Positions 7,104 through 16,423 of a stretch of DNA of 37,734 nt are shown here, one piece after another. The stretch covers positions 85,627-123,360 of the forward strand of contig NZ_NXIA01000012.1 in the NCBI RefSeq assembly GCF_002412165.1, given 5' to 3'. Made by a program: the position numbers and the translations under genes. How positions within the stretch are numbered: position 1 is the stretch's first letter; each line of letters starts with the position of its first letter. The stretch comes from Curtobacterium sp. 'Ferrero' (GTDB lineage: Bacteria; Actinomycetota; Actinomycetes; Actinomycetales; Microbacteriaceae). The notes under the pieces are model-generated. The model did not search any database, was not told the DNA's origin, and saw nothing but the letters and a program-made list of their open reading frames with translations.

Positions 7104-8786
7104 GTGAGCATCGACACGCCTCGTCCCTGGCTTGCCTCGTACGCCCCGGGGGTCCCGCACGACATCGAGGAGCCCACGGGTTCCCTCGCCGACATCGTGG
7201 AGGAGTCCGCGCGCCGCTTCCCGAAGCAGGTCGCGCTCGAGTTCTTCGGCCGGACGACGACGTACGCCGACCTCCAGGAGCAGATCGTCCGCGCCGCGAA
7301 CGGCCTCCGCAAGCTCGGGGTCACCGCCGGGGACCGCGTCGCCCTCGTCCTGCCGAACTGCCCGCAGCACGTGGTGGCGTTCTACGCGGCACTGCGGCTC
7401 GGAGCCGTCGTGGTCGAGCACAACCCGCTCTACACGCCCCGCGAGCTCCGCCACCAGTTCGAGGACCACGGCGCGAAGGTCGCGGTGGTCTGGGACAAGT
7501 CGGTGTCGACGCTGCAGGACTTCCCGGCGGATGTCGCCCTCGACGCGATCGTCTCCGTCGACCTGACCCGGGCGATGCCCCGCGCCACCCGGCTCGCGCT
7601 CGCCCTGCCGGTCGCCAAGGCCCGCGAGTCCCGCGCGAAGCTCACGACGAAGGTGCGCGGTACCGTGACGTGGGACGACGTCGTCTCCGCCCGACGACTG
7701 TCGAAGCGGCACCCGCGTCCGGTCACCGACGACATCGCGCTCATCCAGTACACCTCCGGCACCACCGGTGTGCCGAAGGGCGCGGTCCTCAGCCACCGCA
7801 ACCTGCTCGCCAACGCCGCGCAGGCCCGCGCCTGGGTTCCGACGATCCGCCGGGGCGACAACGTCGTGTACGCGGTCCTGCCGATGTTCCACGCGTACGG
7901 GCTGACGCTCTGCCTGACCTTCGCGATGAGCATGGCGTCACGCCTGGTGCTGTTCCCCGCGTTCGACCCGGCGCTCGTGCTCAAGGCGATGAAGAAGCAC
8001 CCGCCGACGTTCCTCCCCGCCGTGCCGCCGATCTACATGCGCCTGCAGCACGCGGCCGACTCCGCGAAGGTGTCACTCGAGGGCATCGAGATCGGGATCT
8101 CCGGGGCGATGCCGCTGTCGCAGGACGTCGTCGAACCGTGGGAGGCCCGGACCGGCGGCTACCTGGTCGAGGGCTACGGCCTGTCCGAGTGTTCCCCCGT
8201 GCTGATGGCGAACCCGGTCTCCCCCGAGCGACGCCTCGGTTCGATCGGTCTGCCACTGTCCTCGACCGAGGCCCGGGTCGCCGACCCGGACGACCCCGTC
8301 AAGGTCCTCGGCACCGACGAGGCCGGCGAGCTCCAGGTCCGCGGACCGCAGGTCTTCCGAGGCTACTGGGGCAAGGCCGAGGCCACCGACGAGGTCTTCA
8401 CCCCGGACGGCTGGTTCCGCACGGGCGACATCGTGTCGATCGACGCCGACGGCTACGTGCACATCGTCGACCGGCTCAAGGAACTCATCATCACGGGCGG
8501 CTTCAACGTCTCCCCGTCCGAGGTCGAGGACGCCCTCCTCAAGCACCCGAGCGTGCGCGAGGTCGCGGTCGTGGGCATCACGCAGAACGGCAACGAGCAG
8601 GTCGTGGCCGCCGTCGTGCCGAAGGACCGTTCGTCGTTCGACGGGGACGCGCTGCGGACCTGGTCCCGCGAGCACCTCGCGGCGTACAAGGTGCCGCGTC
8701 GCGTCGTCGTGGTCGACGACCTCCCCCGATCGATGATCGGCAAGGTGCTGCGGCGGAAGGTCCGCGACCAGATCCTCGGCGACTGA
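7104..8786 (+). CDS. Long-chain fatty acid-CoA ligase (AMP-forming)
   Basis: A 560-residue ANL-superfamily ligase that would activate a fatty acid to acyl-AMP and then acyl-CoA. The P-loop motif YTSGTTGVPKG is near residue 216, followed by the VEGYGLSECSP substrate/AMP motif, GWFRTGDIVSIDADGY, the hinge and A8-type segment DRLKELIITGGFNVSP, and the C-terminal catalytic lysine in RSMIGKVLRRKVR. Length fits the FadD family. The GTG at 7104 (VSIDTPRPWLASY) fits a leaderless start behind TAGGTT. An upstream in-frame ATG at 6954 would run through the divergent gene. A 25-bp perfect hairpin terminates it at 8828. Chain-length specificity cannot be read from the sequence. Confidence 0.9.
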   Translation: MSIDTPRPWLASYAPGVPHDIEEPTGSLADIVEESARRFPKQVALEFFGRTTTYADLQEQIVRAANGLRKLGVTAGDRVALVLPNCPQHVVAFYAALRLGAVVVEHNPLYTPRELRHQFEDHGAKVAVVWDKSVSTLQDFPADVALDAIVSVDLTRAMPRATRLALALPVAKARESRAKLTTKVRGTVTWDDVVSARRLSKRHPRPVTDDIALIQYTSGTTGVPKGAVLSHRNLLANAAQARAWVPTIRRGDNVVYAVLPMFHAYGLTLCLTFAMSMASRLVLFPAFDPALVLKAMKKHPPTFLPAVPPIYMRLQHAADSAKVSLEGIEIGISGAMPLSQDVVEPWEARTGGYLVEGYGLSECSPVLMANPVSPERRLGSIGLPLSSTEARVADPDDPVKVLGTDEAGELQVRGPQVFRGYWGKAEATDEVFTPDGWFRTGDIVSIDADGYVHIVDRLKELIITGGFNVSPSEVEDALLKHPSVREVAVVGITQNGNEQVVAAVVPKDRSSFDGDALRTWSREHLAAYKVPRRVVVVDDLPRSMIGKVLRRKVRDQILGD

Positions 8787-8827
8787 CCGACGAACCCAGC
8801 GGCGACGACGGGCCCGGCCACCGCGCG

Positions 8828-8881
8828 ACCGTCGGACGGGAGGCCCGTGGCGGCCCCGCCACGGGCCTCCCGTCCGACGGT
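8828..8881. terminator. Bidirectional hairpin terminator
   Basis: A 25-bp perfect stem (8828-8852 with 8857-8881) and a GCCC loop, core GGACGGGAGGC. It lies between the convergent ligase (stop 8786) and permease (stop 9021) genes. It is the longest perfect member of the hairpin family in this window. Confidence 0.85.
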
Positions 8882-8960
8882 GGGCGCGCGCCCCACGGCG
8901 CAGCGTCGTCGGAGCGCACGCCTCACGCCGCGAGGGCGGGCACCCTCGGAACCGGCGTCG

Positions 8961-9023
8961 TCAGGGCCCGGCGCCGTCGGAGCGCGCGCCGTCAGGCCCC
9001 CGCGCCGTCAGAGCGCGCTGTCA
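8961..9023 (-). repeat. Degenerate ~16-bp tandem repeat across the permease stop codon
   Basis: Read on the minus strand, the permease stop TGA (9021-9023) is followed by more copies of a TGACGGCGCG-like unit at 9008, 8992, 8977 (GACGG variant) and 8961. The spacings are 13, 16, 15 and 16 bp. Confidence 0.55.
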
Positions 9024-10979
9024 GGACACGTGCACGGTCGGCCGGCGGTTGACGTCCGGCTCCGCTTCGCGGAGCACCTCGCGCGTGACCGGGGCGACGT
9101 CGCCGACGCCCGTGAAGACGAACCGGATCGCGTTCTGGATCGGGCTGCCCTCGTTCCACTCGAAGTAGATGCTCGGCACGACCCCGGCGATGTCGCGGAT
9201 CGCCAGGAGTGTCGCAGCGATCGTGTTCGGCACGTTGCCGGAACGCACCCGGAGCACCCGGTGCCCGTGCACGATGTGCCCCTCGACGACCAGGTCCTCC
9301 TCGAAGTCCGACGAGTCGGCGGGCAGCACCTCGAGGAACATCGTCGGGACGCGGGCCGGGATGCCGGAGTCCCGTCGCTCCTCGCGGCCCTTCGCGCGGT
9401 ACGCCTCGGCGGTGCCGGCCCCGGGCTCGTTCGCGATGATGCACACCGCGCTGAACTGGTCGGCGTCAGCCTCGATGAACTGGCGGGCGACCGGGTCGAG
9501 CTCGATCGACGAGGCACGGAGCTCGAAGGACCGCCTCACGCGCGAGATGAGGGACACCACCACGATCGCGATGATGAACACGGTCGCGATCCGGACGCCG
9601 TCCGGCCGCTCGATGACGTTCGCGATGGTGGTGTAGACGAACACGAGCGTGATGGCCCCGAAGCCGATCGTCCGCTTCTTCTGCTGCTTGCGGCGCGCCG
9701 ACAGCGTCACGGCGAACGCTGCGCTCGTGATGAGGACGAGCACGCCGGTGGCGTAGGCACCGCCCTGCGCGTCGACGTTCGCCTTGAACAGGATCGTGAT
9801 CGCGAAGGCGATGAGCGTGAAGATCACGACGAGCGGCCGGGTGGCCCGGGCCCACTGCGGCGCCATCCCGTAGCGGGGCAGGAAGCGGGGCACGAGGTTG
9901 AGCAGTCCGGCCATCGCGCTCGCGCCGGCGAACCACAGGATGGCCACGGTGGAGAAGTCGTAGACCGTGCCGAACACGTTGCCGAGGTACTCGTGGGCGA
10001 GGTAGGCCAGGGCCCGGCCGTTCGCCTGGCCGCCGGGCTGGAACTCCTGCTGCGGGATGAGGAACGTCGTGACGATGGACGAGGTGATGAGGAAGCTGCT
10101 CATGATGAGCGCCGCCACCGTGAGCAGCCGCTTCGTCCCGCGGATGCGCCCCTCGGGCCGGGCGCTCGACTCGTCGGCAGCGTCGCCGCGCACCTGCGGC
10201 ATCACGGCGACGCCGGTCTCGAACCCGGACAGGCCGAGCGCGAGCTTCGGGAACACGACGAGCGCGATGCCGATCATGACGAGCGGGTTGCTGTGCTGCG
10301 TCGTCAGGCCGGTCCACCAGTCCGTCGCGACCCGGGGTTCGGTGACGACGTGCTCGATCGCGACGACCACGACGACGGCGTTCAGCACGAGGTAGACGGC
10401 GACGAGACCGACCGCGATGCCGATCGCCTCGCGGAAGCCGCGGAGGAACACCACGCCGAGCAGGAGCAGGAGGCCGAGGGTCAGCGGGATCGGGATGTCA
10501 CTGAACCAGTGCGGCGTGAACGGGTTCTCGGCGATGTGCGCGGTCGCGTCGGCGGCCGAGAGCGTCATGGTGATCATGAAGTCGGTCACGGCGAAGCCGA
10601 GCAGCACGAGCACGAAGAGCTTCCCGGCCCACCACGGGAGCAGCTTCTCGAGCATCATGATCGAGCCGGCGCCCCGGAAGCTGTCCTGCGCGACGCGGCG
10701 GTACACCGGCAGCGCGCCGAAGAGCGTCACCAGCACGAGGACGATCGTGGCGATGGGCGACAGCAGGCCGGCGGCGAGCGCGGCGATGGCGGGCTGGTAC
10801 CCCAGCGTCGAGAAGTAGTCGACGCCCGTCAGGCACATCACCCGCCACCACGAGTGCGTCTTCTCGACCTCGACCTGGTGCGGGCCCTGGTGGGACGCAC
10901 CACGCTCGGTCCCCTCGAGCATCCAGCGCTTGAGTCGGCCGCCGCGGTCGGGGAGGCGTCGGGGTTCGGTCGCGGTCAC
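9021..10979 (-). CDS. APC-superfamily permease with cytosolic C-terminal domain
   Basis: A 652-residue membrane transporter with about 12 hydrophobic segments. It begins after a ~45-residue basic N-terminus with [20 protein letters not shown] and includes [18 protein letters not shown] and [19 protein letters not shown]. About 170 hydrophilic residues follow (from [15 protein letters not shown]) and could be a regulatory domain. The layout, 12 TM plus a soluble tail, recalls KUP/KimA-type potassium carriers, but the sequence motifs are those of general APC amino-acid permeases. I would not name a substrate. The GTG at 10979 has a TACGAT box 7 nt upstream, so it may be leaderless and independent of the drrAB-like genes that end 31 bp earlier. 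Confidence 0.8.
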   Translation of the reverse strand: MTATEPRRLPDRGGRLKRWMLEGTERGASHQGPHQVEVEKTHSWWRVMCLTGVDYFSTLGYQPAIAALAAGLLSPIATIVLVLVTLFGALPVYRRVAQDSFRGAGSIMMLEKLLPWWAGKLFVLVLLGFAVTDFMITMTLSAADATAHIAENPFTPHWFSDIPIPLTLGLLLLLGVVFLRGFREAIGIAVGLVAVYLVLNAVVVVVAIEHVVTEPRVATDWWTGLTTQHSNPLVMIGIALVVFPKLALGLSGFETGVAVMPQVRGDAADESSARPEGRIRGTKRLLTVAALIMSSFLITSSIVTTFLIPQQEFQPGGQANGRALAYLAHEYLGNVFGTVYDFSTVAILWFAGASAMAGLLNLVPRFLPRYGMAPQWARATRPLVVIFTLIAFAITILFKANVDAQGGAYATGVLVLITSAAFAVTLSARRKQQKKRTIGFGAITLVFVYTTIANVIERPDGVRIATVFIIAIVVVSLISRVRRSFELRASSIELDPVARQFIEADADQFSAVCIIANEPGAGTAEAYRAKGREERRDSGIPARVPTMFLEVLPADSSDFEEDLVVEGHIVHGHRVLRVRSGNVPNTIAATLLAIRDIAGVVPSIYFEWNEGSPIQNAIRFVFTGVGDVAPVTREVLREAEPDVNRRPTVHVS

Positions 10980-10986
10980 GAGGGAA

Positions 10987-10992
10987 ATCGTA
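10987..10992 (-). promoter_or_regulatory. -10 box of a probable leaderless promoter
   Basis: TACGAT on the minus strand, 7 nt before the GTG at 10979, within the 31-bp gap after the exporter permease gene. Confidence 0.45.
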
Positions 10993-11010
10993 AGCGGTCC
11001 GGGGCGTCGA

Positions 11011-11859
11011 TCACTTCGCGCTGATCCGGGTGTACTTGTTCACCGCCCACGGGACGAAGACCACGAGCATCACGGCGATGCCGACGAGGACCGTCACGAC
11101 CGGGTGCTGCATGGTCCAGATGTCGGGCACGGGCGCGGACCCGACGTTGCCGAACAGCTCGCGTGCGGCTTGGACGAGCGAGGACACCGGATTCCACTCC
11201 GCGAAGACCCGGAGCACGAGCGGCAGGGTGTCGCTCGGCACGAACGCGTTCGAGATGAAGGTCAGCGGGAACAGGATCATGAAGGACGCGTTGTTGATGA
11301 CCTCCGGCGTCTTGACGCTCATGCCGAGCAGCGCCATCACCCAGCTGAACGCGTAGCTGAAGAGGAGCAGCAGCGCGACCCCGGCGATGAACTCGCCCGG
11401 TGAGGAGTTCACCCGCCAACCGACGGCGAGGCCGGTCCCCATCATGATCACCATCGAGATGCCGTTGAGGACGAGGTCCGAGTTGGTCCGGCCGATGAGC
11501 ACCGCGGAGGCCGACATCGGCAGGGTGCGGAAGCGGTCGATCAGACCCTCCTTGAGGTCCTGCGCCATCGCTGACCCGGAGAACGTCGCGCCGAACACGA
11601 CCGTCTGCGCGAAGATGCCCGCCATCAGGAACTGCGTGTAGTCGGTGCCGCGCACGTCGATCGCCCCGCCGTAGACCTGGCTGAACAGCAGGACGAACAT
11701 GATCGGCTGCAGGACCGCGAAGACGAGCATGTCCGGAGACCGCTTGATCTTCGTGAGGTTCCGCTTGGTGACGGTCCAGCCGTCCTCGAACCACACCGCG
11801 AGCGGCGAGGTCACGACGACCGGGAGCGCCCGGTTCGGGGCGGTGGTGGTGGCGGTCAC
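11011..11859 (-). CDS. ABC-2 type exporter permease (DrrB-like)
   Basis: A 282-residue integral membrane subunit of an ABC exporter. It shows an N-terminal cytosolic helix ([20 protein letters not shown]), six predicted membrane segments, the ABC-2 motif [21 protein letters not shown] (about residues 104-124) and the late motif [19 protein letters not shown]. Such subunits pair with DrrA-type ATPases to export drugs, lipids or glycolipids. The GTG start overlaps the ATPase stop by 4 nt (GTGA), so the two are co-translated. Substrate unknown. Confidence 0.9.
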   Translation of the reverse strand: MTATTTAPNRALPVVVTSPLAVWFEDGWTVTKRNLTKIKRSPDMLVFAVLQPIMFVLLFSQVYGGAIDVRGTDYTQFLMAGIFAQTVVFGATFSGSAMAQDLKEGLIDRFRTLPMSASAVLIGRTNSDLVLNGISMVIMMGTGLAVGWRVNSSPGEFIAGVALLLLFSYAFSWVMALLGMSVKTPEVINNASFMILFPLTFISNAFVPSDTLPLVLRVFAEWNPVSSLVQAARELFGNVGSAPVPDIWTMQHPVVTVLVGIAVMLVVFVPWAVNKYTRISAK

Positions 11860-12881
11860 CGCGCTGCCTCCTTCTGCTTCGTGCGACCACGCCCGGCGCG
11901 CGCACCGGACTGCTCGTCGTCGGACTCGTCCTCGGTCGCGGCGTGGCCGGTGAGCCGGAGGAACACGTCGTCGAGGGTGGGGCGACGCATGCCCGCGTCG
12001 TGCAGGTCGATCCCGGCCTCGCCGAGGTCGGCCAGGACCCGCTGGAGGGCGGACGGACCGGCGTCGACGGCGATCGCGAGCGTGCGGCCGTCGCCGGAGG
12101 TCTCGACCTCGCCGACGCCGTACCGTCGGAGCGCTGTCGTGGCGGCTGCTGCGTCGGCCGCGTCGACCAGCGTCACGACGACGCGGTGTCCGCCGACCTG
12201 GGCCTTGAGCTGGTCGGCCGTGCCCTCGGCGATGACGGTGCCGCCGTCGATCACCGCGATGTCGTCGGCGAGGCGGTCCGCTTCCTCCAGGTACTGCGTG
12301 GTGAGGAGCACGGTCGCGCCGTCGGCGACGAGCCCCTCGATGATGTCCCAGAGCGCCAGACGGCTGCGGGGGTCGAGCCCCGTGGTGGGTTCGTCGAGGA
12401 AGAGCACGCGCGGGTTCATCACGAGGGCGCCGGCGAGGTCGATCCGGCGCCGCATGCCCCCCGAGAAGCCCTTGACCGGCCGGTCCCCCGCCTCGGACAG
12501 GTCGAACACGTCGATGAGCTCGCGAGCGCGCTCACGGGCCGTGCGTCGCCCGAGGTGGTACAGCCGACCGATCATCTCGAGGTTCTCGAACCCGGTCAGG
12601 TTCTCGTCGACGGCGGCGTACTGCCCCGACACCCCGATGGAACGCCGGGTCGCCTGCGGGTCGCGCACGACGTCGATCCCGTCGATGGTGGCGCTGCCGC
12701 TGTCCGGGGTGATGAGCGTGGTGAGGACCTTGACGGTCGTGGTCTTGCCGGCGCCGTTCGGCCCGAGGAGCGCCTGCACGGTCCCTTCGGGCACGGTGAG
12801 GTCGAGACCCGCCAACGCGTGGACGGGCCCGGACTTCGACTGGTACGTCTTGGTGAGGCCGGTCGCCTCGATGATGGCCAT
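11856..12881 (-). CDS. ABC exporter ATPase (DrrA-like, daunorubicin-resistance family)
   Basis: A 341-residue cytosolic ATPase. Walker A is GPNGAGKTT (40-48), then the signature FSGGMRRRIDLAGAL (about 138-152) and Walker B VLFLDEPTTGLDP. The ~100-residue C-terminal domain is typical of the DrrA family, and RPTLDDVFLRLTGHAA is the family end motif. A charged, low-complexity tail follows. The ATG at 12881 has a GGAG/AAGGAG ribosome site. A perfect palindrome in the promoter (12905-12918) suggests control by a local-type repressor (PadR or TetR), although none is encoded nearby. It forms a two-gene exporter operon with the DrrB-like permease. Confidence 0.93.
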   Translation of the reverse strand: MAIIEATGLTKTYQSKSGPVHALAGLDLTVPEGTVQALLGPNGAGKTTTVKVLTTLITPDSGSATIDGIDVVRDPQATRRSIGVSGQYAAVDENLTGFENLEMIGRLYHLGRRTARERARELIDVFDLSEAGDRPVKGFSGGMRRRIDLAGALVMNPRVLFLDEPTTGLDPRSRLALWDIIEGLVADGATVLLTTQYLEEADRLADDIAVIDGGTVIAEGTADQLKAQVGGHRVVVTLVDAADAAAATTALRRYGVGEVETSGDGRTLAIAVDAGPSALQRVLADLGEAGIDLHDAGMRRPTLDDVFLRLTGHAATEDESDDEQSGARAGRGRTKQKEAAR

Positions 12882-12904
12882 GTCGCTCCTTCTCCGGTGG
12901 AGGA

Positions 12905-12918
12905 GAATACCAGTATTC
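12905..12918 (-). promoter_or_regulatory. Palindromic operator upstream of the exporter operon
   Basis: GAATAC-CA-GTATTC is a perfect inverted repeat starting 24 bp upstream of the ATPase ATG. On the minus strand it contains TATTCT, a plausible -10, so a bound protein would block transcription. The region is unusually AT-rich for its surroundings. Confidence 0.6.
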
Positions 12919-12944
12919 CAGTGTGCGGCGACCGGTCGGTGGGT

Positions 12945-13670
12945 TCAGATGTCGAAGCCGCCGCCGAGGTCGCCGCCGAAGTCGTCGCCGAACCCGCCGC
13001 CCCAGTCGGAGCCGCCGTCCGCCGATGCCTCGTCGTAGCCACCCCCAGTGTCGCCCGCACCACCGTCATCCGCAGCGTCGGTACCGCCGTCGAACGATCC
13101 CGGGTCCGGCAGGAAGGCGCTCATGATCGCGGAGCCGATGACGTAGCCGGCAACCGTGCCGAGGATCGACGCCCCGACCATCCGACCGAACGAGGGCCCC
13201 TGCCGCTGACCGAAGCCGCCGCCGCCCATGTTCCCGAGCGACCGCTCCACGTACCCGGGCTGCCGGATCTCCGAGCGGGTGGCCGCCTGGGCCAGGGACC
13301 GCGGGTCGTCGCCGCGCGGGGCCTCGCCTGTCGGAGCGCTCCGGGTGAACTCGTCGTAGACCATCCGACGCTGCTCGGGCGTGAGGGTCGCGAAGGCCTC
13401 GGCGTGGACCTCCTCGATGCGCTCGGGCGGCGCGGTGCGCAGCAGGTAGCGGTAGCGCTCGACGGCCCGCTCGTCGTCGGCCGACCCGGACGCGGGAGCG
13501 GTCCCCGGCGCACCGGCCGGCGTCCCAGCGCCCCACTGCGGCGCTCCGGCGGGCACCTGGTACGACTGCTGGCCGTACTGGTAGCCCTGCGGCTGCTGCG
13601 GCGCACCCCACGCGCTGCGGTCCTGCTGCGGGCGCTCGGGACGACCGAGCAGACGATCGAGGAATCCCAT
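12945..13670 (-). CDS. Conserved actinobacterial hypothetical membrane-anchored protein
   Basis: A 241-residue protein of unknown function. Regions in order are a short N-terminal motif (MGFLDRLLGRP), a Gln/Pro/Gly-rich linker (residues ~15-60), a charged helical region containing RYRYLLRTAPPERIEEVHAEAF and LTPEQRRMVYDEF (about 70-110), one hydrophobic stretch (MVGASILGTVAGYVIG, about 165-190), and an Asp/Gly-rich acidic tail ending GGGFDI. The start has an AAGGAG ribosome site and a TAGGCT -10 (13710-13715). It follows, but is not overlapped by, the fusion gene that ends at 13749. Similar proteins are common in Microbacteriaceae, sometimes mislabelled as cation-transport ATPases. No enzyme motif is visible. 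Confidence 0.75.
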   Translation of the reverse strand: MGFLDRLLGRPERPQQDRSAWGAPQQPQGYQYGQQSYQVPAGAPQWGAGTPAGAPGTAPASGSADDERAVERYRYLLRTAPPERIEEVHAEAFATLTPEQRRMVYDEFTRSAPTGEAPRGDDPRSLAQAATRSEIRQPGYVERSLGNMGGGGFGQRQGPSFGRMVGASILGTVAGYVIGSAIMSAFLPDPGSFDGGTDAADDGGAGDTGGGYDEASADGGSDWGGGFGDDFGGDLGGGFDI

Positions 13671-13709
13671 GGTCCGTGCTCCTTCACGTGGCGGTGGTGC
13701 TGGATGCCG

Positions 13710-13715
13710 AGCCTA
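13710..13715 (-). promoter_or_regulatory. -10-like box upstream of the hypothetical membrane protein
   Basis: TAGGCT on the minus strand, about 39 nt before the ATG, in the 78-bp gap after the fusion gene. Confidence 0.35.
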
Positions 13716-13748
13716 CGAGGACACGGGCGCCGGACCCTGTACGCCGAC

Positions 13749-15329
13749 TCAGAGAACGCCGAGCGCCGCCACCCAGACCGCGTGCAGCTCGTCCGCCGCA
13801 CCGGGGTGCGCCGCGAGGAACGGCTCGCCGACCGGCGGGAACCCGTCGACCGGGCCCTCGCGGGTGAGCACGACCCCGCCGGCCTCGTGCACGAGGAGCA
13901 CGGCGGCACCGTGGTCGACGGGGTTGAACGCCGACACGCAGCCGCCGATCCCCCGCCCGGCCGCGACCTGCGCGATGGTCATCGTGCCGGAGCCCTGCAC
14001 CCGCAGCGTGCAGGACCGCGCCGCGAGGGCGTCGAGGAACGCGCCGAAGCCCGGCCAGGGCCGGTGTCCGTCGAGCTCGGTCCCGACGACCGCGCCGGCG
14101 AGGGGCCGCGGGACGTCGTCGAGCCGGAGCGGTCGGTCGCGGAGCACGGCCCCCCGGCCCCGCCGGGCCTCGAGCACCTCGCCACGCCACGGGTCGGCGA
14201 CGACCCCGACGACGGGGTGCCCGCCGCGGGTCAGGCAGAGCGACGTCGAGGTCCAGGGGACGCCGTTCGCCAGGTTCGTCGTGCCGTCGACGGGGTCGAG
14301 GTACCAGCGGTGCCGGTCACCAGGGGCGTCGCCGTACTCCTCTCCCGTGAAGCCGTGCGTGGGGAACACGGCTCGCACCCGACCGCGGACGTGCTGCTCC
14401 ACCATCCGGTCCACGTCGGTGACCAGGTCGGCCGGGTGCGCCTTCGAGCTGACCTCGCCGACCGGGTGCTCCCGGGTGAACGCGATGACCTCGTGCGCGA
14501 TCCGGTGCGCGAGCGCCTGCGCCCGCGAGGCCACCTCGGCCTCGGTCGGCTCGCGTTCCGGCACCGCCCAGCCGTCCCGGGCGGCGGCGTCCAGCGCGAT
14601 CCGGAGGCCCGCGAGGTCGTTCGTCGTGACCGAGTCCGCGCCGAGGCGGGCGGCCCAGACGGCGGGCTCCGGGTCGTCGACGGTCCACACCGACACCTGC
14701 AGTCCGAGCCGGTGCGCGGCCGCGACCGTCGCGGGGGTGAGGAACGCGACGTCGAGGTTCAGCGTGGACGGCGTCAGCGCCGCAAGGTCCTCCGGAGTCG
14801 GCGGGAGGAGCGACGTCCACGCGAGCCACACGTCGGCGTCGGGCAGCACGGAGCGGACCGCGACCATGGCGTCCGGCGCGCCGCACCACGCCACGACGGT
14901 CTCCGCCGTCGAGCCGGCCACGGTCTGCGCCGCGACCACGGCGTCGACCGGGTCCGTGAGGTCGATCAGGAGCGTCGACCCGCAGCCGTCCAGGCGTTCG
15001 AGGACCGCGTCGAGCCGCGGGATCCGGTCGAGTCCGTTGCCGAGCCGGGCGACCTCGCACCACGGCACCTCCGCGACGGGCCGGGCATCACCCCACATCC
15101 GCCCGAGGGTCTCGTCGTGCAGCAGGACGGCCACGCCGTCGGCGGTGCGACGGACGTCGACCTCGATCGTGTCCGCGCCGAGCGCCTGGGCGACGGCGAC
15201 CGCGGGCATCGTGTTCTCGCGTCGGACCCGCGGCGCACCGCGGTGCGCGACGAGGCGTGGCGGGGCCGCGCCGTGCCTCCCGGCCGGGTCGGACCGGACC
15301 GCCTGCGGGACCGCGACCTCCGCGCTCAC
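13749..15329 (-). CDS. Glycerophosphodiester phosphodiesterase-inositol monophosphatase fusion protein
   Basis: A 526-residue two-domain protein. Residues ~25-245 are a GDPD TIM barrel: H29-R30-G31, E38-N39-T40, E56-V-D58, H71-D72, and late VSVWTVDDP and GADSVTTND. Against UgpQ-type enzymes the third acidic ligand motif IEIK reads IDLT (D123, T125), so the GDPD site is altered. Residues ~265-524 are a Mg-dependent inositol monophosphatase-family domain with intact motifs: DLVTDVD (301-307), GEE (329-331), YLDPVDGTTN (343-352) and VDHGAAVLLVHEAGG (471-485). A GDPD would release a phosphomonoester from a phosphodiester, and the phosphatase would dephosphorylate it. The GTG start overlaps the transporter ATPase stop by 4 nt, making it the last gene of the uptake operon. 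No signal peptide is visible, so it is cytosolic. Confidence 0.9.
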   Translation of the reverse strand: MSAEVAVPQAVRSDPAGRHGAAPPRLVAHRGAPRVRRENTMPAVAVAQALGADTIEVDVRRTADGVAVLLHDETLGRMWGDARPVAEVPWCEVARLGNGLDRIPRLDAVLERLDGCGSTLLIDLTDPVDAVVAAQTVAGSTAETVVAWCGAPDAMVAVRSVLPDADVWLAWTSLLPPTPEDLAALTPSTLNLDVAFLTPATVAAAHRLGLQVSVWTVDDPEPAVWAARLGADSVTTNDLAGLRIALDAAARDGWAVPEREPTEAEVASRAQALAHRIAHEVIAFTREHPVGEVSSKAHPADLVTDVDRMVEQHVRGRVRAVFPTHGFTGEEYGDAPGDRHRWYLDPVDGTTNLANGVPWTSTSLCLTRGGHPVVGVVADPWRGEVLEARRGRGAVLRDRPLRLDDVPRPLAGAVVGTELDGHRPWPGFGAFLDALAARSCTLRVQGSGTMTIAQVAAGRGIGGCVSAFNPVDHGAAVLLVHEAGGVVLTREGPVDGFPPVGEPFLAAHPGAADELHAVWVAALGVL

Positions 15330-16396
15330 CGGGTGCTCCCGACCAGGACGCCGTCGCGGTGGACGAGGACGTCGCCGAGGCGGACACCCACCTCGGAACC
15401 GACCGCGGGCGGCGGCCCGCCGACGTACGCGCGGAGCTCGTCGTCGTCGGCGCGCAGCACGACCTCCGCGAAGTGCCCGCGCACGAGCACACGGGCGACG
15501 GTGGCGCGCAGCGGCGAGTCGTCGCAGAGGACGACCTGCTCCGGTCGCACGAGCACGGAGTCGCCGGGGCGCGCGTCGACGCCGACGGCGAAACGGCCAT
15601 GCACACGGCTCGTGGACCCGATGAACGACGCGACGAACTCGGTCGCGGGTCGGGCGTAGAGCTCGGCGGGCTCGGCGATCTGCTCGATCCGGCCGTCGTG
15701 CATGACGGCGATCCGGTCGGAGATGCTCAAGGCCTCGTCCTGGTCGTGCGTGACGATGACGGTCGTGATGCCGAGGCGCTGCTGGATGCGGCGGATCTCG
15801 TCACGGACGCTGACCCGGAGCTTGGCGTCGAGGTTCGACAGCGGCTCGTCGAGGAGCAGCACGTCGGGTTCCTGCACGATCGCGCGGGCGAGGGCGACGC
15901 GCTGCTGCTCGCCACCGGAGATGGCGGTCGGCTTCGAGGCCGCGTGGTGCGTCAGACCGACGAGCTCGAGGGCCGCTGCGACCCGCTCGGCGGTCTGCTG
16001 CTTCGGCACGCGGCGGGTGCGGAGGGGGAAGGCGACGTTCTGCGTCACCGTCATGTGCGGCCAGAGGGCGTAGTTCTGGAACACCATGGCGCTCGGCCGT
16101 CGCTCGGGTCCGAGGTCGGTCACGTCCCGACCGCCCATCGTCACGACGCCGGCGTCGGCGTCGAGGAACCCGGCGACCATCCGCAGGGTCGTCGTCTTGC
16201 CGCACCCGGACGGGCCGAGCAGCGACACGAGCTCGCCGCGGGCCACCTCGAGGTCGATGCCGGCGACGACGTCGCGACCGCCGAGGGTCTTGCGGAGACC
16301 GCGGACGGTCAACCCGTCGGCGCGGGTCGGTCCGGTGCCGCGGGCGTCGGCCTGGAGGCGCGGTGCGCGTTCCGCGAGGAGCGTTGCGTCCGTCAT
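15326..16396 (-). CDS. ABC importer ATPase with TOBE domain (PotA/FbpC type)
   Basis: A 356-residue ATPase of the MalK/PotA/FbpC group. It shows Walker A GPSGCGKTT (61-69), Q-loop FQNYALWPHM, signature ISGGEQQRVALARAI, Walker B VLLLDEPLSNLD and the H-loop IVTHD. The C-terminal TOBE-type barrel includes VLVRPEQVVL. I chose the ATG at 16396 (MTDATLLAE). A longer reading from 16453 starts inside the 17-bp tandem repeats and adds 19 low-complexity residues. It serves the two permeases upstream and the binding protein, and its stop overlaps the fusion enzyme start. Confidence 0.92.
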   Translation of the reverse strand: MTDATLLAERAPRLQADARGTGPTRADGLTVRGLRKTLGGRDVVAGIDLEVARGELVSLLGPSGCGKTTTLRMVAGFLDADAGVVTMGGRDVTDLGPERRPSAMVFQNYALWPHMTVTQNVAFPLRTRRVPKQQTAERVAAALELVGLTHHAASKPTAISGGEQQRVALARAIVQEPDVLLLDEPLSNLDAKLRVSVRDEIRRIQQRLGITTVIVTHDQDEALSISDRIAVMHDGRIEQIAEPAELYARPATEFVASFIGSTSRVHGRFAVGVDARPGDSVLVRPEQVVLCDDSPLRATVARVLVRGHFAEVVLRADDDELRAYVGGPPPAVGSEVGVRLGDVLVHRDGVLVGSTR

Positions 16397-16423
16397 CGGG
16401 TCGCCTTTCGAGCTGGGGTCGGG

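Noticed and set aside
9021..10979. Naming the permease a potassium importer of the KimA or KUP type
   Set aside because: The 12-helix plus cytosolic tail layout fits, but I do not see the DALSSVAYG-type start of KimA. Substrate is left open.
11943..15659. A 1238-codon open frame on the plus strand
   Set aside because: It runs antisense to the exporter ATPase, the membrane protein, the fusion enzyme and part of the importer ATPase, all with clear family motifs. Its product is Arg/Gly/Val-rich with no domain, as expected from a high-GC antisense frame.
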